From contig ML976712.1 of assembly GCA_010015655.1 (NCBI GenBank), positions 227,446 through 291,445 of the forward strand: 64,000 nt of DNA, written 5' to 3'. The translations under genes were made by a program, and so were the position numbers. This DNA is from Bimuria novae-zelandiae CBS 107.79 (lineage: Eukaryota > Ascomycota > Dothideomycetes > Pleosporales > Didymosphaeriaceae). Within the stretch, counting starts at the first letter, position 1; each line of letters opens with the position of its first letter. The notes beneath the pieces are model-generated. The model worked only from the letters and a program-made list of their open reading frames with translations. It was not told where the DNA came from and searched no databases. Positions 1 through 10,373 of this stretch are shown here, piece after piece.

Positions 1-1400
1 AACAACGGCAGGCAGATAGCCCCAGAGAACCCATATATTGTGAAACACCACCCAATTCCAATTCCTCGAATCATAGCATCTAGCGCTGCAATTCCCGAGG
101 CACTTAGCACGCACCTGATCAAATTATAGCTCGCCTGGACTGTTGAGATTCTTCCAGGATTCAGGTCTGTCAGTAACGTCCCACACGTTACAAAACCGAA
201 GACTTGCGCAGCACCCGAGAAGAATTGTATGACAAGTAAGATTGAGATGTGGCGTTGTGCATGCAAAGTCCAACCGTACCCGGGCTATGGTAATCGAACT
301 GACGAGTATGACAGGGAAGATGGAGCGGAGACGAGCCTTTTCGATTGGAAAGTTGGCTACTGATTCAGATTCGCGATTTGCCGGTAAGCCTTCCCTTTTC
401 GTTGTGACACGGTAATCGTAATCGAGCATTTTCCCCGTGAGATACGAAGCACAAATCCCACCAATTCCCGCCAGAAGGTAGGTCAGCCCGGCGGTGAGAT
501 AATTTAGCGAGTAGACCTGGATGACCTGCACGGAAAGTGATGCTGCCAGGCAACCGTATATCGTGTACGGTATTCCTCCTACGAGAATGACGATGAAATT
601 GGCGTAATCCAATAATGCTTTCAACCTGTTGAGAGAATTTACGATGCCTTTTCTCCCTACCCCCCTCAGGTTCCGTGCGCTTTCCGAATGCCGATGGAAG
701 AGTAATGAATATAGAGAGCGATGCATTCGATGTCTTGGTACCAAGGTTCCGTTTGCAACGATGTTCCTCGCTGTCTCGGGGAGAAAGGTCGTGAGTAGTA
801 AAAGATGTGTACCAGATGCAATAGCCAAGAGCCAGAAGATCCAGCGCCATGAAAGCGTTTGCGATACGACGCCTCCAATGACGGATCCCAGGCTCGGAGT
901 CGCATTGGTAAAGCCAAACAGCACACCGACGAATGATCCCCGGTTTTCACGGACCGATATATCAGCAATAATTCCGTAGGCAATCGCAATGCTGCTTGAA
1001 GCTCCTACGCTTTGTAGACACCGTATGGTCACCAAAACAACGTATCGTTATGTTAATGCCACCCCAATATTGGATCCAAGGTAAAGTGCCGAAGTTAAGA
1101 TTATAACAAAACGTCACCCTAACTCATCTGCCATGTTTCCGAAGATCGAGGGCGCAATTCTGGATATTATCTGGTAGGACGTGATGGTGAAGTTTATCGA
1201 TTGAATAGAAACTCAGAGGTCCATCGCTATGGTCTTAATAGCAGGGGAGTATATGAAGGATGAAATGGTCGAGAAAGTCGCCGATATCGAACAGGCGTAC
1301 AGAAGCATGGTTCTTTGGGCTGGCGTGAAGACTGTATACGGCTGCGAGGTCTCTACTTGACAGTCATCGAGGGCAAGGCGAACAATTGTATCCGGAGACT
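1..1400 (-). pseudogene. MFS drug/H+ antiporter pseudogene (DHA1, Qdr/Aqr1-like), 3' end beyond window
   Basis: Minus-strand reading gives a major facilitator of the fungal DHA1 multidrug group. Seen in order: first membrane segment (TMLLYACSIS..., about 1330), the helix 2-4 region with CLQSVGASSSIAIAYG and GSVIGGVVSQTLSWRW, a basic central loop (about 660-740), and the last helices (HAQRHISILLV..., then LIRCVLSASGIAALDAMI) running off the left edge. The frame is broken by TGA at 1215-1213, TGA at 1116-1114, TAA at 1050-1048, and a frameshift near 285, after which the conserved C-terminal half lies in another frame. The stops read as CGA/CAA changed to TGA/TAA, a RIP-like direction. The family sits in the plasma membrane and exports drugs or organic acids; this copy should not be functional. 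Fold assignment is firm, subfamily less so. Confidence 0.8.
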
Positions 1401-1760
1401 CCGTAATGCTTTTTTCGTTGTCTGTACTCTTGGCGAAGATTATGCTAGAGGTGTGGTAGAGTGTTGTCGAGAAAGTAAGGTGGGATGTCTGTGCGATGTT
1501 CGGACAAAGCCTGTGCCCGGTCCTTGGATGACTCTTCCATGACGCTCACAAACCATTGGAGAGCAAAAGTCATGTCTAAGTTACACCATCTTCGCCAAAA
1601 CCTCAAGATCATATTCTTTACTAAATTTATGCCATTAAAACTAATTCGGCGCACACGCCGAGGTGATTGTTGCTAGTATAGGTATTGTTTTTGTTACACC
1701 ACGGACGCCTCAATTGAACAAAAATTGCAAACTCCCGACTACCCACCGTCGCTCAAGTAC

Positions 1761-3055
1761 CTAGGTCTCTTCAATCTTGGGTGCGTACAAGGGGTCGTCC
1801 TCGTTAAGCCCATTGGGAAATTTTTCGATCAGACTAGTCATTTCCTTCTTTGCCCTCCGTTAAGTTAGCAGCTAAAACATGTAACCGTCGAAGAGCGGAG
1901 CACACATTTCACGAAACTTAGTCTCCTTAGGATAGAGGCCGGACACGAGCAGGTCACAACATCTGTATCCTTTTAGCATCTATTTTCCCAGAGTGCTCCC
2001 AAGGATCCGCTTGCAACGCATACAGGGCATTTCGGTCGTCCTAATCACTACACGGTCCCGACACACCCATAACCCTCTTATACTGCTCCCGGTACGGCCG
2101 GCCTAAACGATATCTCGGCGCCTGCCAACTGCCCAGATCCGCCTCATTGTGACCCCAATACGCGCAAGAGTCGAAAATCATTAGCTTCTTCGACTCGGCG
2201 TCTATCTCGCAGTTCCCAGGCCAGAGGTCAGAATGGATGAGACACGGTTCAATAGCACGCCCACCCGTTTTTAGCGGCCGCAGAAGCCCAGGGATGACCT
2301 TCTCCTTGAGCGCTGCAAATAAAGTTTCCATCTCTGCGTCCTCGTCATGAGTTCTCTTTTCGAACTCGAACATAGCTTTCATGGCCTGCGTATACCATGT
2401 CGCCCACGAAACCTGCCATTGGTTGTCATTGGGAATATTAGCCAGATGAGTCGGCACAGAGAAGCCGTACTTGCGCGTAGGCGATTTGCCCATGCTGGCC
2501 TTGTGAACCTTGGCCACAATAGCGACAAAGGACTTCATGTCGGGCAGCTCGTTGACTATGTCATGGTATTCGCAAAGATAAAACTACGTGTCAGGCTCTG
2601 ATGCGTATTCGCCGAACGCGATGGGTTTCAGAACGTGGTCTGGGCAGAAGGTGGCGTAGGTCGATTCGGAGTAGAATGTGCCTTCCATCATGCGGCGGCC
2701 TGCTTCGCCCGACTGCACCTTGTATGGGACCGAGTTAGCCAGATTTCTGAAATATGAGGCCTCGGGTAAGTGTTAGTCTATGCACCGGCGGTGTAGGAGA
2801 GTCTTGGAGGTGAGGCAATTTGGTCAGCTGGATGTTTGGAGGGAGACAACATGGCGCTCACCTCTATCGGAATTTCTATCCCGAATGCAACCACGCAATT
2901 GAGCAGCCTGAGGTGTGATATGCACATACCTTGAGGAAGTACCGCCGTATCGTTCCTTCAGGAAGTCGTGCATCGATGCGCAAAGTCTGGCACCATGCGC
3001 TCACACCCGATGGCACGATCGCGTCAATGACAACCCCGGCCGACAGTGCTGTCAT
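1761..3055 (-). pseudogene. Ketosamine/fructosamine-3-kinase-like pseudogene
   Basis: Phosphotransferase of the fructosamine-3-kinase family, which phosphorylates ketoamine adducts on proteins. Seen: exon 1 from ATG 3055 to 2930 ending in RRYFLK; intron 2929-2719 (GTATGT...CAAG); then VQSGEAGRRMMEGTFYSES, a PKPIAFGEY-like stretch, THLANIPNDNQWQVSW, the catalytic loop HSDLWPGN (about 2225), FDSCAYWGHNEADLG, and a C-terminus ending at TAG 1763-1761. Breaks: TAG at 2586-2584 where the family has an aromatic residue (EPDT-stop-FYL), TAG at 2043-2041 where DWDDRNALYAL is expected, and a further stop/frame change near 1870. The TAGs are explained by TGG-to-TAG changes. Conserved catalytic residues remain readable, so inactivation looks recent. 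Confidence 0.75.
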
Positions 3056-4407
3056 ATCAAACCTTACTGCTTCCTCTTCAACTCATCTGCTTCTCATGCT
3101 CACCAGCTAGTACATGGTCGTCGAGGCACTCGATTTGTACGGGGTTTTCCTCCCGCTCGCGCTTCACCTGCGCTGCGTATGCGTCAGCGGGGTTTGAAGT
3201 CATAACTGGGGTCAATAGTTGAGAATTAGAGCAGATTGAAGCGACAGCAGTTTGGGCGGCGCAGTCATGGGCCAAACAAGCATTGATGCTGACCCCGCGT
3301 TGGGCTTTCGTAACAAAGCCCACGGACCGTTGGTCTGTGTATGGAATCACATCCGACAATGCGTTGGAGAGTCTCCTCATTTCGTAGTCAGAGGGCTTCC
3401 CCTAGGGAGTTTTCTGGTAACAACGATTGGAAGTCTTTTCACTGCTCCGTGTATAGGCAAAAAGTTCCAAGCCCAAGAGAATGGGGGTTTCTCCATGGAT
3501 TAGGCTGGGCTATGATTTGGCCGGCAAATACAGTTCCCATGATATCACGACGGGATCTTGGTAATTTGTCCATCTCCTCGTCTTCCTCGCTTAGGTACTT
3601 TTTCAACACCGTCCGCGCGATTCCCAGGCGAAACGTGCGACTTTGGCGGTGAAAGCGACGTCGAGGTGTAGGAATGGAAGTACAATGTGATTCGAGGCTA
3701 AGGAAAAACGAGCTTGAGTTATTGCGATGCAGAAAAATCAATATGCTAAACCGTGGTAACGGTAGGAAGGACAAACCTGATGTCACTTCCCTTCGAGCTC
3801 CACTTATAGGAAGCATCGGGAATGTTGTGTTTAACTAGCTCAGTTTGGGCAGGTGGTAAGATGTGACAAAAAGAGCTATCTGCTCGACGCGTCTCAACCC
3901 TACATCTCACTCTGCATCCGCAGCTACCGCTGGTACAGGTGTACGAAATTTTCAAGCCGTGACCTTGAGTGGCACGTCGTTGGCACGCAATGAGAATATT
4001 TGCTCAATGGCATTAACCTGCCAATGTGAACGCTGGGCTAGTGAGAGCGGCGCACGCATGTCATCACAACCGCCATACCCTTGAAGCTCAACGCGTATTG
4101 CAACTCTACATGATGGATTAGTAGACAAATTCAATTCACTCTCTAAACAGACTTAATTGGTATTGGCAGGTAATACCATTAACTGTTGATTTCCCATGAG
4201 CGGAGATGCATACGTGCGAAGAAGCATATACATAGCACCCGCCAACTTCAGAAAAGTGAGCGCGTCAACCAAAAATGGTATCTTCAAAGCCTCTAACACT
4301 CTCTATCTCAGCGTGCAAAGCAGTCCAAGCTCACACCTCCTTCCCCGCCTCCACAACCCGCGTCGGCCCCTCCCTGCTCATCCCCACCTTCTTAGACACA
4401 CTCACCC
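3056..4407. other. Intergenic region, no gene recognised
   Basis: Several open frames of 60-125 codons occur on both strands but none matches a family I know. One minus-strand frame (3955-3746) is short and cysteine-rich, but it has no convincing signal peptide or start. The right part would hold the 3' UTR of the pyridoxal kinase gene. Confidence 0.4.
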
Positions 4408-6150
4408 CTATACCACCGCCCTCGCCCTGAACCTCTCCACCCCCTCCGGATCAACTAACTCCCGTATAAACCTCGGCACCACAACCTCACTCGCCTCCAT
4501 AAGCGCCAAATGCCTTTTCATTCTCCTCTCCTCCTCGGCCTCAACACCCTGCCCACAGTCTCCTTTCTCCGCGCGCGCGTCGTACGCCTTCATTTTCTCC
4601 TCGCACGTAACGGTAGTCTTGTTTAGAATGTTCTGCATGCTCGCCAGGACCTTTTGGCATGCTTTTGCGAGCGGGAGTTCCTCGGCGGGGACATCGTCTG
4701 GGGAGCGCCAGGAAGGGTTTGAAGCGAGGGGGACGTCGGGGGTGGAGGACTCGTGCACGGCTTCGATGAGGCGGGGAATTGTGAGTGCGGCGAACATGTC
4801 GCCTGTGCCGGAGAAGAAGAGCGGGAGTTCGGGCGTGTCGATGCGGAAGAGGCGGGGTTTGAAGTCTGAGGTTGCGGTTGAGCCGATGATGGTTATGTTT
4901 TTGATTTCTTCTTGGTCTTGGGTTTCTGGGGGAGGTTGTGCTGCGGTTGAGGCTGGAGGTTCGGCAGAAGTTGACGCTCCGGCGGGATGTGATGTTTCAG
5001 GATCCAGGTGTTCGGAATCGACGTCTTGAGAAGATTGTGATGCAGGGTGCGTCTTGGTAGGATCAAAATAGGGTGATCCGGCGGGTGTATGTTGGCCGGA
5101 AGCTGTGGTTGAGGTCGGTTTTGACGGTGCTCGCGAAGGCACTCTGGACGGTACGGTTCGGTTGTCGCGGGTCAATCGGAGGGAGGTGATTATTACGTGC
5201 GGCACTTGGTAGGTCTTGTGGAGTATTTGTATCGCAGCTGCAAGAGAGTCAAGGTCGGTGATGGTGGTTTCCGCGAGCATCCTGCGACCTGGTAAGTATG
5301 GCTGCTCGACATATACTACTGCCCAGAGGTGGCGTACTCAGCTTCAAACTGATTAGGCAAGATGAGATCTGCATCCCGAAGGAGTGCCTTGTATTCTGGG
5401 ACCTCGTCTTCGGGAATGTAAAGTTTTCCGTTGTCGCCCATCACCGGATCAAGCACTGCTAGTTGTTAGCAATTCCATTTCGATAGACGATACTCATCCT
5501 TTGATCTTGGAGCTTTGCCGTCCAACTTATTTCGTACTTGCGCGACCAAAGCAGCATCGGGTGGCTGTTCGCTGGTGTACCACAATGTGCGCGCGCATGC
5601 CCGACAGCTCGTGTGACCGTGCCAACTCACCCCAGAAAAAGCTCCCCGGCTTTGTACCAGCATTGAACTTGATATCCCGTCCAATCTTGCCAATAGTCTG
5701 CACACACGCTGCACTAGGCATATACCCTGTCAACAACACGTCGAAGTCGTTCAGGTTCGATTGCCGGAGGCCTTCGTAGAGGTCGAGGATCTGGTCGGGC
5801 GATGTCTTCGTGCCCTTCACCTGCTTGTACGCAGTGTGGTTACCTGAGCTCAATTACTATTTGATTTCCTACATTTTACATCATGCCAGATGAGGGGTAC
5901 TTGCTATAATGTACCGTGTTTATGGCGGAAACGTCGAAGCCCAGCGCTTGCATGACGGCCGTGGCCATCTTGTTGCCGACATAACTTGGACACGATCAGC
6001 TACATGCGTGTTCTCATTGCGCATCTTTTCTTACCCGTGGACCACCTATCCGACGTTAGTGAAGGAGACATCGCGATAATTACGCGTGACTCTTACATGG
6101 CTGGCGATGGCGAGGACGCGTGTCTCCGGTATTAACGCGTCGGATGCCAT
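4408..6150 (-). CDS. BUD16: Pyridoxal kinase, 449 aa, six exons
   Basis: ATP-dependent kinase of vitamin B6 salvage: phosphorylates pyridoxal, pyridoxine and pyridoxamine in the cytosol. Exons: 6150-6097, 6045-6035, 5984-5905, 5843-5631, 5455-5338, 5281-4408; sum 1350 nt, an exact frame. N-terminus [18 protein letters not shown] joins VVHGYVGNK, then [50 protein letters not shown]. The ribokinase-fold anion hole/catalytic motif [11 protein letters not shown] puts the catalytic Asp near residue 320. Residues about 196-286 are a Pro/Ser/Thr-rich insertion, which explains the length above the roughly 310 aa of yeast and animal enzymes. Two oddities: exon 2 is only 11 nt, and intron 3 (5904-5844) begins GC rather than GT. 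The start fits the family and lies 301 bp downstream of the PCNA stop on the same strand. Intact. Confidence 0.93.
6035..6045 (-). other. BUD16: 11-nt micro-exon of the pyridoxal kinase gene
   Basis: Bounded by ATAG| at the 5' side and |GTAAGA at the 3' side, with introns of 51 bp (6096-6046) and 50 bp (6034-5985). It supplies Val-Val-His and two bases of Gly, restoring the conserved SHVVHGYVGNK string. Without it the frame is lost. Confidence 0.85.
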
Positions 6151-6451
6151 GTTACGCAAGGAGAAGAATCTAAGAAGAGCGAATAAAGAGGAACAGGTGA
6201 GAAGATATGGGAGATAGAGCGTGTATTGTTGATTTTTTCGTTATCTGATCGCATGTCGCGCTGACGTCGGCGGGGTAGTGGGTACTAGCACGACACCACG
6301 GAACAGGCCAGGCTAGCCCTGCAGCATCCCCAATAATCAAACATCCCCGTAGAACAACGCACGCTTCTCGTGCGTGCTGGGACGTTCCGCTGCCATAGCC
6401 GTACCCAACACCGTAGTCATATACCTCGTGTCGCAGATTCTCATGCTTCGC

Positions 6452-7442
6452 TCAGTCTTCATCACCGATCTGCGCACGTTAGCATAGTCCTACCATTACT
6501 GAGAGGCAGTTCGTAACGTACCTTGGGAGCAAGGTAGAACCGCAAGTGGCTGTTTTCCACCAGCGGGTATTCGACCAGGAGAGGTACCTCGGCCGAAAGT
6601 TTGAGTTTGACAGTGTTGCTCAGTCCGCTCGCCTTGCAGAAGTTGACAAGGTACTTGAGCGAGAAGGTCAGGGCAACGGGTTCATTCATCTCAATCTCGA
6701 CGCTTTTTTCGGGATTCTCTGTGTCCGTGCTGCTGCGAAGCATTACGGATCCAGAGCCAATATCACCCGAGCACGAGAACTTGACACCATCCTTGGAGCA
6801 TTCAATCGCAACTAGTCGAAAGTTAGCTTCGTATTTGTATAGCTTGTACTGCATGTTCGCCCATACCCGACTCGGACAAGGCACTGAGATCGCGGCAGAT
6901 GCGCTGGAACTCAGCCGCGGGCATAGAGATTATGGAGGAGTAGTCCGTCTCGGGAATACCCAGATGCTCCTGGTCTATATCCATGAGCTTGATGTCGTAC
7001 TCGCTGAGCCTGTCGCCATTGTTCGATTCGAAGACGATGTTCACAACATCGGGCGCATCATCCGCCTTGAGTGTAAGGATATCATCGCTCCCTGCGGCGC
7101 GGAGAACTTTTGTCAGGGATCCCAGGTTGATACCGAGCGAGATGTTGCGGTCACAGCGGAAGATTTCGAAGGCGGCAGATTGAAGAAGCATTGAGACTAG
7201 GGCAACGTGGGAGTTGTCCATAGCCTGCAGAGCGATGCCAGAGTCATTGCAGTCGAAGTTGCAATCCTGCACCAAGTCCTTGATGGCATCGACCACCTGA
7301 ATCCGTTAGTGAATTGTATATGAAGCGCTTGTCGGTGTCGCATACCTTCTTGAGCAGGTTGGCCTGGTTTAAGCGTGCCTCAAGCACTGTGAGGCAATCA
7401 GCAAAGTCCAAATCATGGTTGGCTATCGGCCTAGCACCTACT
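6452..7442 (-). CDS. POL30: Proliferating cell nuclear antigen (PCNA), 259 aa
   Basis: Homotrimeric sliding clamp for DNA polymerases delta/epsilon and many repair factors; nuclear. Exons: A of ATG at 7442, 7386-7346, 7296-6867, 6811-6522, 6469-6452; sum 780 nt = 259 aa plus stop, the usual PCNA length. Seen: [52 protein letters not shown], the interdomain connector around [25 protein letters not shown], and the C-terminus FYLAPK|IGDED. The genomic codon before LEARL is GTG preceded by CACAG; an intron 7441-7387 (GTAGGT...CACAG) splits the start codon as A|TG. Conserved, apparently intact. Tandem upstream neighbour of pyridoxal kinase. Confidence 0.95.
7387..7441 (-). other. POL30: Intron splitting the PCNA start codon (A|TG)
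   Basis: 55 bp, GTAGGT donor, GCTGATT branch-like site, CACAG acceptor. Splicing joins the 5'-leader A at 7442 to TG at 7386-7385, creating the ATG of MLEARL. The unspliced frame is open upstream to an ATG at about 7642, which would add a long non-homologous N-terminus, so the spliced start is preferred. Inferred, not proven. Confidence 0.65.
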
Positions 7443-8228
7443 GATGACTTAGAGCTGTGTATCTGAGGAGATATAGAGCGAAGAGGTAGCTGCCTGAGCG
7501 AAAATGTGCGGTCGCGTTGTGGTGGGAGTGAAGTTTGGAGGCTGTCAAGAAGGCTAGGAAAGTCGTGTGTAGAGACGCGCTCGACGCGTTCAAGCGCGAA
7601 GCAATTAAGCTTGGGCCATCTGGAGCCCCACACTGAACTCACGTGGCTACTAACCTCATTTATCTCGGGCTTCCATTATTTTGTCAATATTTCCATGCTG
7701 CACGATGGAATCCATGGTTTCACGACTCAAATTTAAAAGAAGACTGCACAATGAAATTATTGACTGCTTCGAGCCATAAGAAGAGCGCAAAATTCAGACA
7801 GTATCACTTGGCAGAATAATTGTTACCTAGGGCCAAAGCCCAGATTAATGCATGCATTGCCAGTGCCAGAGAAATCAATCTCAGGGTATCATTTTGTCTG
7901 CCGTACATCGAGCGGCCCAGCCCTACAAAAGAAGCTGTAGCTCTAGCTACAATTGACCAGGCTTGGCGGTTCGGTCGCCCACGATGCTGAGATGCTCATT
8001 GTCCTGTCGAGTCTATCTTCGTCCATGTCGTCAGGCCGGTACAGACGTTCGATAGGCGGACCACATTGCGGTGAGCGAAGAGACGGCAAGACTCGTAGTC
8101 ACAGAACTAGGTCTGCGCGGCCCGCCGCAGCACCCCTTCCTATGGGTCACCCGCATATCGCCACGAGCTCCCCATGCCTACATATTCATCCCACGCTTTT
8201 GTAATTTTATTCAACCGGCACAGCCTCC
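7443..8228. other. Intergenic region between EMC6 and PCNA
   Basis: Holds the PCNA 5' leader and promoter (the first 200 bp upstream of 7442) and the 3' flank of EMC6. I see no additional gene; short frames here are not family-like. Confidence 0.4.
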
Positions 8229-8638
8229 TCATGCCCGTACAAGCCCATAGAATAAGGTCCACGTCAGCACAAAGCTGCTCAGCCCGTTGAATACATCCCC
8301 ACCCCACAGATCCCCCAGCGGGCGGTGAAAGTAGTCACCAGGCTTGCCGTCCGTGCGGAGCGCAAATATCAGCGCCGATACGATGAAGGATCCGACGAGG
8401 TAGAAGATGAAGCCTGGGTAGGACTCAAGACCCAGTGTTCCTGCGGCGACGCCGAAGAGTGAGGCGGTCAGATTGCGAATGTTCGAGACGACCTGTGGCG
8501 AACGTTAGAAGGTGCGTGAGCAAGAAAAAAAATTATGCGCCAAGTGAACAGGTAGACATGCCGTACCTGGGTGTTGTGTTGCACACTAGTAACTACAATG
8601 GGGTTGATAGCCAACTCCCGTTCCTCGGTCGTAGACAT
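8229..8638 (-). CDS. EMC6: ER membrane protein complex subunit 6, 111 aa
   Basis: Core membrane subunit of the ER membrane complex, which inserts tail-anchored and multipass proteins. Exons 8638-8567 and 8492-8229 with a 74-bp intron (GTACGG...CCACAG); 336 nt in frame. Exon 1 encodes MSTTEERELAINPIVV and a cytosolic tail; exon 2 gives NIRNLTASLFGVAAG, a first hydrophobic helix ending LESYPG, a second FIFYLVGSFIVSALIFAL, and a third near the C-terminus (LSSFVLTWTLFYGLVRA). Length and the order of the three helices match EMC6/Rab5-interacting family proteins. Intact. Confidence 0.92.
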
Positions 8639-9447
8639 GGCGATTGCGAGTTAATTTCAGGAAGCGGTCCTTCACAATATCTCGACGTCTACGAGATTCC
8701 CGCTTGGCGACTGCCGCTGCAAGTGCGCCTCGTAAGCTGGGTCGAGTGCTGCCGTGGATGTCGAGGAAGCCCCGCTCAAGCCAAACGCTGAGCCTGTCGA
8801 TCTCAGCTTTCCTGGTTGTAGGCTGAGTTCGGATGCCTACGGAGGAAGAGTCACCGTTGGAGCCGGGCTGGGTGGCGTCGGGATATTTGTCCTTTGTATG
8901 GATGAGCGATATCCTTCGTCGTCCGAGTGAACCGTCGGCCGTGAGATTGACCGACTTGCCATGCACGGGCCGTGCGCTAGTTCAACGTCACTTCCCATTC
9001 CTTGCGTCTGCAACCCGCCGCGAATTACGAGCAGAGGATACATCAGCTGCATGTTGCCTGTCGGAAAATAGAGTTTTTGGAAGGTCTAGAATTCATTTGC
9101 GCAAAGCTCAGATGAGAAGGCTTTGTTCTCGACAACACCATATAATATGTGAGTAATCAAACTTGCTAGCTGCACATGCAACATAGAGCCAACGGGAAGA
9201 CATAAGGATTACTGACTACCATGGCCATCGTGCCATGTGCAAGAGGAAAAGAAGAGATCCCGAGACTGGGTTGTTGCATCGCGGCTACATTCGTTTCCAG
9301 ATGCCGCAACTAATAACAAGGTTGTTGAAGTTGTAAGACACCAGGCCAGCAGGTAGGGAGTGGAAAGTGTCTTTTTCGAAACATGCTGCAATCTGAAAAC
9401 AGGTCCAGCCGTATTCGTACCCTCACATTATTAACCAGAACCTTCGC
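8639..9447. other. Upstream region of EMC6
   Basis: Contains the EMC6 promoter/leader. A 126-codon minus frame (8966-8586) overlaps EMC6 exon 1 in another frame; it resembles no family known to me and is more likely a chance frame or an upstream ORF than a gene. Confidence 0.35.
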
Positions 9448-10373
9448 TCACTCCATCAAGCTTCCGTAGTCTTCGAGGTAGCTTGGGTGTGTTAGCTGCG
9501 TGTATGCTGGAACGCAGGATCGAGCTCACCTTTGCAAATGGAGCGGCAAATTGTAATTCGTCAACTCGTTCGCATCTTGAAGATAAGAGAGGGCTTGTTG
9601 GAAGTATTGGCAATTAGTTTTCGGGGAGGATACATTGCCCAGACTCATGCATGCCTCTGCAGCCTGATACATTGTGTCAGCGAAGCAGTCTATTCTGGGA
9701 TTCGATGATAACGTTGCTTACAGTAGTGAGCAGGTCTCCGGTGATGTTTCCTTGTGAGCGAGCCGTGTTTACTGCACATTGTAGATACTCCACTGCTGGT
9801 AACAGGATTCCTCGCGCCTCGACGTAGTCCGCCGAGCATACTATACTCTCGGCTTCAGCATTGCCCCTGATCACTTGCCTGTTCTCTTCACTAGAAGATA
9901 AGTGTACTTGCGAACTTTCTCCGCTACTGGAGGAGCTTTGTTCGGAGAGATGAATCCTCGACAGGGATCGTTGAGCACGAGACAGCCAGTTGCGACCAAT
10001 GACTGTTGATCGTGAGTAAAGGTTAGGTCAAATGTTCGAGAAGATACTTGCGGGTAAGAAGTTCGACGTCCTCCGGGTAGACCTGGAGCAGCGTTACCGC
10101 CTGCTTCAGGCACCAGTTCGCAATATCTGGAACACCACCTGAGTCCGCATCTGCGTAAGCCACACGTTGAAATACAGTCATCAGTGGCAACTGCCACTGC
10201 CTCCTGTCTTGATCTGAAATAGTGTCGTTAAATTCCAAGATAGAGGTGATGTTTCGGATAGCTTCTAAGTGGTCTCTCCAGCTATCGTCGGCTCTGCCGA
10301 GGGATTTATTCATGCATTCGACGGTGAGAAAGAGCGTCCTGACGGTGTCTTCGTCCATGGACATCAGACCCAT
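9448..10373 (-). CDS. Conserved hypothetical protein, 256 aa, four exons
   Basis: Exons 10373-10052, 10002-9722, 9663-9530, 9481-9448; sum 771 nt, exact frame, start MGLMSMDEDTVRTLFL. Intron 1 (10051-10003) is GC-AG with branch CTAAC; the other two are GT-AG. The protein is mostly alpha-helical by composition: WCLKQAVTLLQVYPEDVELL, then IGRNWLSRAQRSLSRIHL, a Ser-rich linker, then a repeat-like helical part (DYVEARGILLPAVEYLQCAV, EACMSLGNV, YFQQALSYL) ending YLEDYGSLME. The repeated aromatic/alanine spacing recalls TPR-type helical hairpins, but no catalytic motif is visible. I recall similar proteins in Pleosporales, without a known function. An ATG further upstream is possible. Confidence 0.75.

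Noticed and set aside
3746..3955. Cysteine-rich 69-codon frame as a candidate secreted effector
   Set aside because: No ATG-linked signal peptide and no supporting splice structure.
8586..8966. 126-codon minus ORF overlapping EMC6 exon 1
   Set aside because: Wrong frame relative to EMC6, no family resemblance, located in the leader region.
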